From NCBI RefSeq assembly GCF_900115715.1, contig NZ_FOXM01000002.1, positions 1-64,000 on the forward strand: a DNA stretch of 64,000 nucleotides. The letters run 5' to 3'. Shown piece by piece: positions 34,746-45,992 of the stretch. The notes under the pieces are model-generated. The model did not search any database, was not told the origin of the DNA, and saw only the letters and a program-made list of their open reading frames with translations. A program made the translations under genes and the position numbers. The stretch is from Geopseudomonas sagittaria (lineage in GTDB: Bacteria; Pseudomonadota; Gammaproteobacteria; Pseudomonadales; Pseudomonadaceae). Numbering within the stretch: position 1 is the first letter of the stretch; the number at the start of each line of letters is the position of its first letter.

Positions 34746-36235
34746 TGTTTTTCCTCGTCTAGGCCTTTGGCGCCGGGATATTTTCCAGTCTTTCTCTCGC
34801 GCAGCTTGGCTTTGTTGACTGCGTTTTTCACATTGCCATCGGGGTAGTGGATGGCCGCATGCTCATCATGAAGTTCCGCAGCGCCATTTTCGAAAGTGGC
34901 CCCCAGATGCGTTAATAGTGAGTCGGAGTAGGTCGGTGTATAAAAAACATGTCGATCATAGGGCCATGCTCCGTCTGGTAGTTTCTTTAATACCTTCCTG
35001 GCTATGTCGGGGGGTATGGCGCGATATATGTTTTTATAAATCCACTCGTGGCTCATCTGCACGACGCGGTTGTGCCCACTGCCGCTGCCCTCCAGCAACC
35101 TGGATATGCCAGGCTTGCGGGTATTGCCGGGTCTGCTCATGTACTTGGGCTTCTTATTCTTGCTGCTGATGCTGGCCTTGGCGTCGACAATGGCGAAGGG
35201 CTTGCCGTCATTGTTAGCGCAGCCGGTGGCGCACCAGACCGCATCGATGCCTGTGCCGAACGAGGGATCGGTCAGCTTGAACAGCTTCTGGTGGTCTTTC
35301 GGGCTGCCGCCGCGGGACAGCTTGCCGGCCACCAGCGCGCTGGGCTTGGCGCCTGTCCATTGGCCCGCGCCGCCCAGGTCATGGGCTTCCCAGCCGCTGC
35401 CCCAGCCCAGCTGCTCGTAGCAGTAGTAATCCGCGATATGCTCTCCGGCGACGCTGAGTATGGCGTTGTCGATGCCCTCAATCGGGTACGTGCGTGTTTG
35501 CTGGGTGTCTATTCTGTTCGGGCCGGAATGGCTCGGGGTGTCCTTGCCATCGGCGTTGTCCCGCGCCTCGCCCCTGGGTTTTATACCCACGGCGGGCTGG
35601 CCGTTGTCGGAGACTGTCGCAGAGCTATTGCGTTGCTTGCTGCGCCATTTGAGCAGGCGCCGCTCGACGATGCCCAGCATGCTCGACAAGTTGTCGCGGG
35701 CAATCACCAGCACATCGATGACACCGTGTTGCAGTGAACTCGGTAGCGCCTCGAAGGCACCGGAGTCTCTGACCCCTTCGATGATCTCGTCGAGCTGGGT
35801 GCGCAGGGCATCGGCATCGAAAATCTTGGCCAACAGCTCCTCCGGACTGGTTCGGATACCGCACTCTTCCAGCACAAAGCGGAGGAAGTCGAACAGCACC
35901 GGCGCGAAGCGCTCGGGGTCGCGGTTGACCAGGCGCAGGCTCTTCTTCACGCCATCCCCGGGGCCGGGAATCCAGCCGATGATCGCCAGGACCAGATCGA
36001 ACTGGGCCTCCTCCTTGGTGGACGTCGTTTTCGATTGATAGACCCGAATCGCCGACTCGACGGTGTCGTAGGCGTCGATGGCCTGGCCCAGAAAGGGCAC
36101 GGCTCCGAGGGCGATGCCCTTGGCCAGCTCGGTTACGGCTTCCTGGTAGGCGGCCTGACGCTGTGCCTGCGGATCGAGTCCCTGTTCGTCCTCGTTCAGT
36201 TCGAGGTCTTCGTCGTAGTGGTCCATGTCGCTCAT
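34742..36235 (-). CDS. PoNe-type DNase effector of the T6SS
   Basis: This 497-residue protein is probably a secreted DNase. The C-terminal half shows the PD-(D/E)xK signature of PoNe: Glu265 (GEHIADYY), GTGIDAVW (Asp331) and IVDAKAS (Asp351-x-Lys353), then HNRVVQMSHEW. The N-terminal part carries two hydrophobic stretches (GIALGAVPFLGQAI and LVLAIIGWIPGPGDG) of a pre-toxin kind seen in T6SS cargo. Its ATG overlaps the vgrG stop and its stop overlaps the immunity gene start. By inference it loads onto the VgrG C-terminal domain and cuts DNA in rival cells. Confidence 0.83.
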   Translation of the reverse strand: MSDMDHYDEDLELNEDEQGLDPQAQRQAAYQEAVTELAKGIALGAVPFLGQAIDAYDTVESAIRVYQSKTTSTKEEAQFDLVLAIIGWIPGPGDGVKKSLRLVNRDPERFAPVLFDFLRFVLEECGIRTSPEELLAKIFDADALRTQLDEIIEGVRDSGAFEALPSSLQHGVIDVLVIARDNLSSMLGIVERRLLKWRSKQRNSSATVSDNGQPAVGIKPRGEARDNADGKDTPSHSGPNRIDTQQTRTYPIEGIDNAILSVAGEHIADYYCYEQLGWGSGWEAHDLGGAGQWTGAKPSALVAGKLSRGGSPKDHQKLFKLTDPSFGTGIDAVWCATGCANNDGKPFAIVDAKASISSKNKKPKYMSRPGNTRKPGISRLLEGSGSGHNRVVQMSHEWIYKNIYRAIPPDIARKVLKKLPDGAWPYDRHVFYTPTYSDSLLTHLGATFENGAAELHDEHAAIHYPDGNVKNAVNKAKLRERKTGKYPGAKGLDEEKQ

Positions 36236-38529
36236 ACCAGTCGTCCTGAGGCTCGAGCGATCAGCTCGTCAATGTCGAGGGTTGCGGGGTCGAGGCCGAT
36301 GCGACACAGGTCTTCCTCCAGGTCTCGCCGGGTGGTTTTCACTACCTTGATGGGTTCCAGATCGAAGCTGCGCGGGTCTTCGCCGTAGTAGATCTTCGAG
36401 GGGCCGGGCGGTACGTCTTCGAGTCGTGCGAAGCCTTTCTCATCCAGCTTGCCTTCTCTGACGGAACCGTCGCTGAACTCCACCCGATAGGGGGCGTGAG
36501 GAACGGGTTCGAGGTTGTCGTGATGCAGGTTCAGCTCCAGCCAGGTGGTATTGGCCTTGGCGCTATCGAGTAGCTTGCCGGCCCTGTCCGTATCCGCGGC
36601 TCCCGGAATCAGCGGGCCGAGTATCTGGATGCCCGAACCGCTCCCCGGCGCCCCGCCCGAGTTGATGCGGATGGTCGCCGCGCTGAGGCTGACCCCGCTC
36701 GGGTCGAGCTTGAGCCAGCTGCCGCCTCCTTGGGCGGTGAACTCCAGGCCGGCGTCGATCACCACCTTGTTGCCGGCGTAGTAGTGGATCTCGCTGCCCG
36801 CCTCGATAAACCGGCCGCTGCCGAGCTTGATGTGCTGGCTGCTGCCGACCGTGAGGTGGTCGCTGGCGCGTACCTCGCTCCTGCGCTCGCCGTGGGTGGT
36901 GCGGTGTTCCTCGGCCTTGAGTTCGCTGTAGCTGTTGGCCTCGACGCTGTCGTGGCGCTGGTGGCCGACGCGGAGCTTCTGGTCGTGCTCGATGTTCTGG
37001 TCCCAGTCGCGCTGGGCGTGCAGGTAGATCTGCTCCTGGCCTTTGCGGTCTTCGATGCGCAGTTCGTTGTAGCCGCCACCGCCCGGTGAGCTGAGGGTCT
37101 TGAACACCGTGCGGGTCTTGTTGGCCGGCAGGTCGTAGGGGACGACGTGTTCCTTGTGGTACAGGCAGCCGGTGACCAGCGGCTGGTCGGGGTCGCCTTC
37201 GAGGAAGGTGACCAGCACCTCCATGCCGACCCGCGGGATGGCGATGCCGCCGTAGCGGTCGCCGGCCCAGCTCGACGACACGCGCAGCCAGCAGCTAGTG
37301 GCGTCGTCGGCCTGGCCCTCGCGGTCCCAGTGGAACTGCACCTTGATGCGGCCGTATTGGTCGCAGTGGATCTCCTCGCCGGCCGGCCCCGTGACCACGG
37401 CGCTCTGGCTGCCGAGGAGGCGCGGCTTCGGATGCTCCAGCGGCGGGCGGAAGAGCACATCCCAGGGCGTGACGGTGAAGCGGTTGCGGTAGCCCTGCTG
37501 GAAGCCGTCGCTGGCGGTTGTATCGCTGGTGACCGACTCCTCCAGCACCTGCGGCTGGCGGCCCTCGTGGTGGATTTCGCCGAGCAGCCACAGCTGGTTC
37601 CACTCGCGGCGCGGATGCTCGCCCAGCTCGAGGAAGTGCCCGCTGCGCAAGGTCGGCTGGTCGCTGTCGCCCTCGGCCAGCTGGTAGTCGGCGCGGTGGC
37701 GCTCGAGGGCGCGGCGGGCCAGCTGCTTGCCGCGCGCGCCTTCGCTGTAGCGCCCGGGGTAGTCGTAGTCCTCCAGGTCCGGGGCGAACGCGCTGGTGAC
37801 CGCGCTTTCCAGCGACAGGCGCGGCTGCTCGAAGTCGTAGTCGCGGCGGGTCACCCGGCTGGTGCGGGTTTCCAGACGCACGGCGAAGCGCTTGACCACC
37901 GGCTCGTCGGCGACCAGGCCGCTGTCCTGCACATAGGCGGTGGGCCGCCCCAGTTTGGGGAATACCGTCTGGTCGTCGCCGAACACCAGCACATGGCCGT
38001 CCGCGCTGTGCTGGAAGTGGTAGTGGATACCTTCCTCCTCGCACAGGCGCTGTACGAAGTGCAGGTCGGACTCGTCGTACTGCACGCAGTAGTCGCGCGG
38101 GGGATAGACGGTCGGGCCGAGCTGGAAGCGGTGGCCGTCGCCCTCGAGGATGCCGTGCTCGGCCAGTACCCTACCAACGATCTGCGGCACTGTCAGGTGC
38201 TGGAAGATGCGCTGGTTGCTGCGCTGGGCGAGGTAGGCCAGGCGCGGCACCAGGCTCAGCCGGTAGCTGGTCAGGCGCTGGCCGGAGTCGCCCTGGGCGA
38301 TGCGCTGGACCAGACCGTGCACGCCGGCGCCGTCCGCGGCGAAGGCGAGGAAGGCCGGGCGGTTGAGCAGGGCCTCGAGGTCGAGGTCGGGGCGTTCGCT
38401 GATCAGCTCCAGGTCGAAGCGCCAAGGCTGGCTGATGGCCTCGCGACCGTCGAAGGCGAGGACCTGCAGGTCGTGCTCGACACCGTCGATGCGCAGTTGG
38501 AAGTGGGGCTGGTTGGCCGGATTGAACAT
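36232..38529 (-). CDS. vgrG: T6SS spike protein VgrG with C-terminal extension
   Basis: This 765-residue protein has the gp27-like part (LRIDGVEHDLQVLAFDGREAI, VQYDESDLHFVQRLCEEEGIHYHF), the gp5 OB fold (PHCDQYGRIKVQFHWDRE region, WAGDRYGGIAIPRVGMEVLV) and the repetitive beta-helix. A C-terminal segment from about residue 655 (LELNLHHDNLEPVPHAPYRV, then DGSVREGKLDEKGFARL) resembles a transthyretin-like adaptor. It is followed by a PoNe effector gene with an ATGA overlap, so this tip probably carries that effector. The start MFNPANQPHFQL fits the family; a far longer open frame upstream is a shadow of the regulator. Confidence 0.94.
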   Translation of the reverse strand: MFNPANQPHFQLRIDGVEHDLQVLAFDGREAISQPWRFDLELISERPDLDLEALLNRPAFLAFAADGAGVHGLVQRIAQGDSGQRLTSYRLSLVPRLAYLAQRSNQRIFQHLTVPQIVGRVLAEHGILEGDGHRFQLGPTVYPPRDYCVQYDESDLHFVQRLCEEEGIHYHFQHSADGHVLVFGDDQTVFPKLGRPTAYVQDSGLVADEPVVKRFAVRLETRTSRVTRRDYDFEQPRLSLESAVTSAFAPDLEDYDYPGRYSEGARGKQLARRALERHRADYQLAEGDSDQPTLRSGHFLELGEHPRREWNQLWLLGEIHHEGRQPQVLEESVTSDTTASDGFQQGYRNRFTVTPWDVLFRPPLEHPKPRLLGSQSAVVTGPAGEEIHCDQYGRIKVQFHWDREGQADDATSCWLRVSSSWAGDRYGGIAIPRVGMEVLVTFLEGDPDQPLVTGCLYHKEHVVPYDLPANKTRTVFKTLSSPGGGGYNELRIEDRKGQEQIYLHAQRDWDQNIEHDQKLRVGHQRHDSVEANSYSELKAEEHRTTHGERRSEVRASDHLTVGSSQHIKLGSGRFIEAGSEIHYYAGNKVVIDAGLEFTAQGGGSWLKLDPSGVSLSAATIRINSGGAPGSGSGIQILGPLIPGAADTDRAGKLLDSAKANTTWLELNLHHDNLEPVPHAPYRVEFSDGSVREGKLDEKGFARLEDVPPGPSKIYYGEDPRSFDLEPIKVVKTTRRDLEEDLCRIGLDPATLDIDELIARASGRLV

Positions 38530-38546
38530 GCTCTTCTCCCTGAGCC

Positions 38547-40071
<1,525 letters not shown>

Positions 40072-40085
<14 letters not shown>

Positions 40086-42675
40086 AGGTCAGCGCTCCTT
40101 CGCCGTCGAGGGTGGCGTGCACGTGCTGCAGGGGTGCGCCGCCGGCCATGGCGGCGAGCAGGCGGTCGACCACCAGCGGCTGCAGGTGGCGCTCGATAAA
40201 CTGGTCGATCAGCCGTGCGCCGCTGTCGCCGTGGCTGCAGCGTCCGCCCAGGTGCTCGACCAGCGCCGCGCAGTGGCTGAAGCGCAGCTGGCGACGCGCC
40301 AGACGCTCGCCGAAGCGCGCCAGCTTGAGCTCGACCAGTTCGCGCAGCACCTCGCCGGCCACCGGGTAGTAGGGCACCACGCGCATGCGCGCCAGCAACG
40401 CCGGCTTGAAGTGCTGGCTGAGCTGCGGGCGGATGGCCTGCTCCAGCTCGTCGGCATCCGGCCGCCGGCCGCCGGCGCAGAGCGCGGCGATGCGCTCGCT
40501 GGCAAGGTTGGAGGTGAGCAGGATCAGGCAGTTGCGAAAGTCGATCGCACGGCCCTCGCCGTCGTTGGCCACGCCCTTGTCGAAGATCTGGTAGAAGAGG
40601 TTGAGCACGTCCGGGTCGGCCTTCTCCACCTCGTCGAGGAGGATCACCGAGTAGGGTTTCTGGCGCACCGCCTCGGTGAGCATGCCGCCCTCGCCGTAGC
40701 CGACGTAGCCCGGCGGGGCGCCGATCAGCCGCGACAGCGAGTGCTTCTCCTGGAACTCGGCCATGTTGATGGTGGTGAGGAAGCGCTCGCCGCCGTACAG
40801 CAGGTCGGCCAGGGCCAGGGCGGTCTCGGTCTTGCCGACCCCGCTGGGGCCGACCAGCAGGAACACGCCGACCGGCGCGTCGGCCTTGTTCAGGCCGGCG
40901 GCGCTGGCGCGCATGGCCCGGTCGAGGGCCTGCACCGCCTGTTCCTGGCCGCGCACGCGCAGGCCGAGGTCGGCGGCGAAGCCGGCCACCTTGCTGCTGT
41001 GTTCGCGGGCCAGCTGGGCCAGCGGCACGCCGGTCCATTGGCTGATCACCTCGGCGACCAGGCGCGGGCAGACCTCGTGGCTGACCAGGCGCTCGGCGGC
41101 CTGGGCGGCGGCCAGTTCGGCCTGCAGGGCGCGCAGCTGGTCTTCCAGTGGTTCCGCGGCGGGTTGCGCGACGTTCCCGACATCCTCCGCGGCAGTGACC
41201 AGCCGCGCAGTGGCGCAGCGCTGGCGCAGCTCGAGTAGGCGTTCGGCCAGGCCGCGCTGGCGCTGCCAGCGGCTTTCCAGCTGCTCGCGTTCGGTGCGCG
41301 CGGCGGCCAGGCGCTCTTCCAGCTGCGCCAGGGCGGCAACGTCGATCGGCAGCCCGGCGTCCAGGTCGCGGCGCAGGGCCTGCTGCTGGCGCTCGCCTTC
41401 GGCGATCTCGCCGCGCAGGCGCTCCAGCGCCTCGGGGGCTGCGGCCAGGCTGATGCGCACCCGCGCACAGGCGGTATCCAGCACGTCCACCGCCTTGTCC
41501 GGCAGCTGGCGCCCGGCCAGGTAGCGGGCCGACAGTTCGGCGGCGGCCACCACGGCATCGTCGCGCAGGTAGATGCCGTGACTGCGCTCGTAGACCGGCG
41601 CCAGGCCGCGCAGGATGGTCACCGCCTCGGCCACCGTCGGCTCGAGCAGTTGCACCGGCTGGAAGCGCCGGGCCAGCGCCGGGTCCTTCTCGAAGTACTT
41701 CTTGTATTCGCTCCATGTGGTGGCGGCGATGGTGCGCAGCTCGCCGCGGGCCAGCGCCGGCTTGAGCAGGTTGGCGGCGTCCGAGCCGCCGGCCTGGCCG
41801 CCGGCGCCGATCAGGGTGTGCGCCTCGTCGATGAACAGGATCACCGGTCGGGGCGCGGCCTTGACCTCGTCGATCACCCCCTGCAGGCGGCGCTCGAACT
41901 CGCCCTTGACGCTGGCGCCGGCCTGCAGCAGGCCGAGATCGAGGCCGAGCAGCTCGACGCCCTTGAGCGCCTCCGGCACCTCGCCGCTGGCGATGCGCAG
42001 GGCCAGGCCCTCGACCAGCGCGGTCTTGCCGACGCCGGCCTCGCCGACCACGATGGGGTTGTTCTTTCGCCGCCGGGCGAGGATGTCGATCATCTGGCGG
42101 ATTGCGCCGTCGCGGCACAGCACCGGATCGAGCTTGCCGTCCTTGGCCTGCTGGGTGAAGTTGTGGGTGAAGCGCGCCAGCGCCGATTCGCCACCCGCGG
42201 CGGGCTGGCCGGCGGCCGGCTGCGGCTGCTGGCTGCGGGCGAAGTCGCGCAGGCGCTCGGTGTTCAGTCGGGACAGCAGCTGCTGGTAGCGGGTGCCGGC
42301 ATGGCGCAGCGGGCTGCACAGCAGGGCGAGGAGCAGGGCGGCCTGGTCGATCTGGCTCTGGCCGAGCTCCAGGCTGGCGGCCAGCAGGGCATCCTGCAGC
42401 CACTGCACCAGCTCGGTGGCGAACACCGGGTTGCGCGACGCGCTGGCCTCGCCGCGCGGTTGCAGCACGCCGGCCAGTTCGCCGGCGTCCACCCCGGCAT
42501 CCTGCAGGGCGCGGGCCAGCAGACCGTCCGGGCGCTCGAGCAGGCCGAGCAGCAGGTCCTCGACCAGGATCTTGCTGCCGCCGCGGGCCACGCAGCGCTC
42601 GGCGGCGCCTTCCAGGTCGCGGCGGGTCGCGGCATCGAGGGCCTGGACCAGCTGTTGCAAATCGACGTTGATCAT
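40072..42675 (-). CDS. tssH: T6SS ATPase TssH (ClpV)
   Basis: This 867-residue AAA+ disaggregase recycles contracted TssB/TssC sheaths. It has the N-terminal Clp domain, a first nucleotide-binding domain with Walker A GEAGVGKT (211-218), a middle coiled-coil region and a second with GPSGVGKT. The start MINVDLQQLVQALD is the family start; upstream in-frame codons are a shadow of tssG. It overlaps tssG by 4 bases and the regulator by 14. Confidence 0.96.
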
Positions 42676-43694
42676 TTCATCGCTCCTTGATTGATGCGGC
42701 TGCCCAGGGTGACCAGGCCGTCGGCGCGGTCGCGGCCGAGCCAGCTGGTCCAGCCCAGGCGGCAGGGGTTGGCGGCGCCGATGCGCAGCTCGCGGATTTC
42801 GTCCCGGCGCAGTTCCAGGCGGATGTCGTAGTCGAGCGGGTCGCGCAGGGTGAAGCGCACCAGCGCACAGAGCGGCTGGTAGCCGTCGCCCAGCGGCAGG
42901 AAGTCGTGGAAGCCTTGCCAGCCGAGCTGGCGGATGTGGATGCGGAACTTGCCGCCGCGGTCGCGCACCCGCTCGCCGAGCACCAGGCTTTCCCCCAGCT
43001 GGCTGTTGGCGCGGCCGAGGCGGTTGCGCTGTTCGTCGAGGATGGTCACCCGGCGCTCCAGGCACTGCTCGATGTGCAGCTCGGCGTGCTTGAAGTAGTA
43101 GCGCAGCACCGATTCGATCAGCGCTGCCGAGTGGGCGCGCAGGCTGAGCAGGCCGAGGTAGGGCAGCAGGCGTTTCCAGTTCAGCTCCGAAGCGTTGCGG
43201 ATCTGCTCGCCGCCGAGACCGATCAGGGCGAACAGCTGGGCGGACAGCGGATCGCGGGCACCGCTGGCGAAGCGCGCGTGGTAGCGGTACTTCTGCCAGA
43301 TCGGCAGCAACAGGCGCTGCAGGCGGCTGTTGAACAGGTCGAGAAAGTGGCGGGTCGGGTTGTCGGTGGCGCTGTCGCCCAGCGCCTGTTCGCCGTAGAA
43401 CGCCGGCAGCGGCGAGCCGGCACCGCACAGGCCGACCAGGTTGATGCACAGGCGCGCGCGCAGCTCGCCGTGCTCCTCGAAGAACTGCACGCGCTCGATG
43501 TCGCAGCCGGGAAAGCCCAGGCTGGGGTTGGCCTGGAATTCCAGGCGTTCGTACAGCGCCTGCTCGTCCAGCTGCGGATGGGCAGCCTGCAGGCGGTTGA
43601 GCACCCGCTGCACGCCCTGGAACAGGCTGTACTCGCGGATGCTCCGGCCGAGCCGGTTCAGAGCAGGGGCTGCTGCCCCATGCGCGGCGTCCAT
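42672..43694 (-). CDS. tssG: T6SS baseplate protein TssG
   Basis: This 340-residue protein belongs to the TssG/ImpH/VasB baseplate family (SLFQGVQRVLN, ANPSLGFPGCDIERVQFFE, ARDPLSAQLFALIGLG). It forms wedges with TssE, TssF and TssK. The start MDAAHGAAAPALNRL overlaps the tssF end by 37 bases, a usual arrangement for this pair. Frame and length are normal. Confidence 0.93.
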   Translation of the reverse strand: MDAAHGAAAPALNRLGRSIREYSLFQGVQRVLNRLQAAHPQLDEQALYERLEFQANPSLGFPGCDIERVQFFEEHGELRARLCINLVGLCGAGSPLPAFYGEQALGDSATDNPTRHFLDLFNSRLQRLLLPIWQKYRYHARFASGARDPLSAQLFALIGLGGEQIRNASELNWKRLLPYLGLLSLRAHSAALIESVLRYYFKHAELHIEQCLERRVTILDEQRNRLGRANSQLGESLVLGERVRDRGGKFRIHIRQLGWQGFHDFLPLGDGYQPLCALVRFTLRDPLDYDIRLELRRDEIRELRIGAANPCRLGWTSWLGRDRADGLVTLGSRINQGAMK

Positions 43695-45448
43695 TGGTAC
43701 ACCTCTCCCTGTGTGCTCTGCACGCGCAGCTCGTGGTACGAGTTGAGGCTGGCGTACAGGGCGAAGAATTCGTTGAGCACCGAGGCGAAGAGGAACAGGT
43801 CGCCCTCGCCCAGGTAGCAGTCGGCAGCCATGACCAGCTCGGTGCGCACGCCGCGCACCGGCAAGCCGCGGTGCAGGCGGTCGACGTGGCGGTGGTCGAT
43901 CTGCTTGAGCCCGCCGAGCAGGCGCCGGCTGACCTTTTCCGCGTGCTGGTCGTAGTGGCGCGGCAGGTCGTAGGTCTCGAGGATCGCCTTGAGCGCCTCG
44001 ACGTTGGCCAGCGACAGGTAGTTGAGCGACATGTTGGAAATCAGCTTCCACAGGTAGTCGCGGTGCAGCGGCGGGGCGTAGCTGGGGGTCACCGCGCCGA
44101 TGTTGCGGAACGCCAGGAACTCCGGGGTGCCCTCGCAGGGCCGGCAGATGTCGCCGATCCCCAGTTGGCGCGGCAGGTTCTGGTTGGTGCAGGTCAGTTC
44201 GATGGACAGCGTCTCCTGCTGGTCGGCCTGGCGCGCGCCGAAGCTCAGCCAGGTCTCCAGGCCGTCGCCGAGCAGCGAGGGCTGCTGGCGCACGCTGTAG
44301 TGCGGGCGGGCGTGGGGTACGTCGAAGCTGGCGTCGTGCTCGAACGACTCGAACGGCACGTACTCCTCGTAGCCCATGCCGCCGGGCCGCCAGCCGGTGA
44401 CCCGGTCGACCGAGAACACCGCGCAGTGCTGCGGGTCGTATTCGGCCGGGCGCAGCAGGTACTGGTCCTGGCGGCCGTCGAGGCGGATCGGCGTGGCGTC
44501 GTGGGCGAACAGGTTGACCACCGGGGTGCAGTACAGGCGCAGGTTGTCCAGGGTCGGCTGGATGCGCTGCACGCCGGCCTGGCGGATGTCGAAGCGCAGC
44601 TCCAGACCGCGGGCGCGCTTGAGTTGCTCATCTGGCAGACGGCGCAGGGCCTCCAGCCCGTGCAGGTCGACGAACAGGAACTTGTCCTGGAAGGCGAAGT
44701 ACTCCTGCAGGTAGCGGTAGCCGCGGAAGGTGTTGAGCGGGTAGGGAATCAGCGCCTCGTCCTCGGCGAAGCCGACCGGCTGCACCTGGCCGGCCTCCAG
44801 GCGGAGAGGCGGCAGGGGCTGGTCGTGGGCATCGCGCAGCGGCTGGCCCTCGGCGTCGAGGGCGACCAGCTGGATGCCGTCGAGGTGGCGCAGCAGGCCG
44901 AGGTAGAGCAGCTGGCTGATGTAGCGCTCGCCACTCAGGTGCAGGCGCAGCCGGCGCAGGTCCAGCTCGCCGAGATGGCCGTCGGCGCTCATGCTCAGGC
45001 GCAGGCTGAGCAGCGCGCCCTCGCCCTGCACCGCATAGTCGAGGGCACGCAGCGCCAGCGGCAGCACCTCGGTCGCGTAGGCGGTGCGGAAGCGGCAGGT
45101 CGCGCCCTGGATCGGCTTCGACTCCACCGGCGTGTGGCGCGCTACCGTCAGCGCCGGCCCCGGGCGCTTGAGCGGCTCGAACTGCAGCATGCTGAACGCC
45201 GGCAGCGGGCGCATGTAGTTCGGCCACAGCAGGTGCATCAGCGAGTGGGTCAGCTCCGGCAACTCGTCGTCGAGCTTCTGGCGCAGGCGCCCGGTCAGGA
45301 AGGCGAAGCCCTCGAGCAGGCGCTCGACGTCCGGATCGCGCCCGCTCTGGCCGAGGAACGGCGCCAGCGCCGGGCTGCGCTCGGCAAAGCGCTTGCCGAG
45401 CTGGCGCAGGGCGTTGAGTTCGCTCTGGTAGTAGTGGTTGAAAGACAC
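43658..45448 (-). CDS. tssF: T6SS baseplate protein TssF
   Basis: This 596-residue protein matches TssF/ImpG/VasA; it starts with a GTG giving MSFNHYYQSELNALRQLGKR, the characteristic opening, followed by the conserved PDVERLLEGFAFLTGRLRQKLDDELPE region. It forms baseplate wedges with TssG. About 150 bases separate it from the small membrane protein gene upstream, a hint that the effector cassette was inserted between tssE and tssF. Confidence 0.95.
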   Translation of the reverse strand: MSFNHYYQSELNALRQLGKRFAERSPALAPFLGQSGRDPDVERLLEGFAFLTGRLRQKLDDELPELTHSLMHLLWPNYMRPLPAFSMLQFEPLKRPGPALTVARHTPVESKPIQGATCRFRTAYATEVLPLALRALDYAVQGEGALLSLRLSMSADGHLGELDLRRLRLHLSGERYISQLLYLGLLRHLDGIQLVALDAEGQPLRDAHDQPLPPLRLEAGQVQPVGFAEDEALIPYPLNTFRGYRYLQEYFAFQDKFLFVDLHGLEALRRLPDEQLKRARGLELRFDIRQAGVQRIQPTLDNLRLYCTPVVNLFAHDATPIRLDGRQDQYLLRPAEYDPQHCAVFSVDRVTGWRPGGMGYEEYVPFESFEHDASFDVPHARPHYSVRQQPSLLGDGLETWLSFGARQADQQETLSIELTCTNQNLPRQLGIGDICRPCEGTPEFLAFRNIGAVTPSYAPPLHRDYLWKLISNMSLNYLSLANVEALKAILETYDLPRHYDQHAEKVSRRLLGGLKQIDHRHVDRLHRGLPVRGVRTELVMAADCYLGEGDLFLFASVLNEFFALYASLNSYHELRVQSTQGEVYQWTPRMGQQPLL

Positions 45449-45602
45449 GAGTCAGTCCTTGACGTGAATAGCGCTTGAAGGGAGCCGCGATTTCACAGCG
45501 TTCGAGAAGGTGCATCGCCGGTAAGGCGGCAGAGACGCCTGCATCGAGAAGCACGTAAAGGCTTTAAGAGATAGCCCCGACGGCCGGTGGTAGAAGCTCT
45601 TT

Positions 45603-45986
45603 TCACATGCATGCTTCGATCACCCAGCCTTCATACCCACTGTCAGTGGGGTAGATAGCTCGTCTGTGTACCCAGATCGCCTTTTCAGACTCGGCAAACT
45701 CGCGTTGCCAGAGCAGCCACTCCGAGCTCTTCAGCAGGACGCCGTCTTTGCTGTAAACGCGGAAGAATGAGTCGCTGCTAAAGAGCTTTACGATCTTTCC
45801 CAACGCGCCGAGCGAGGAGAATTTGGGGATGTAGGCATTGATGTAGCAGGACCGTGACTCATTCCAGTAGGTCATGTAAGGCGTGGCTTTCGAACTCAGG
45901 TTGATCTTTACGAACAGCCAGCCTCCGCTGATTGCTAGCAACACGATGAGCAGCGTCATGGGGATGGCATGGTTTGTCTTGGGCAT
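45603..45986 (-). CDS. small membrane protein, possible immunity protein
   Basis: This 127-residue protein has one N-terminal TM (IPMTLLIVLLAISGGWLFVKI) and a C-terminal domain (YWNESRSCYINAYIPKF to YEGWVIEACM) that should face the periplasm. It resembles DUF6201-type proteins coded near T6SS genes, from memory. It lies 6 bases after the DUF6402-like gene, in the place of an immunity gene. Its base composition is lower in GC than the tss genes. Immunity is an inference from context. Confidence 0.55.
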   Translation of the reverse strand: MPKTNHAIPMTLLIVLLAISGGWLFVKINLSSKATPYMTYWNESRSCYINAYIPKFSSLGALGKIVKLFSSDSFFRVYSKDGVLLKSSEWLLWQREFAESEKAIWVHRRAIYPTDSGYEGWVIEACM

Positions 45987-45992
45987 CTGTCG

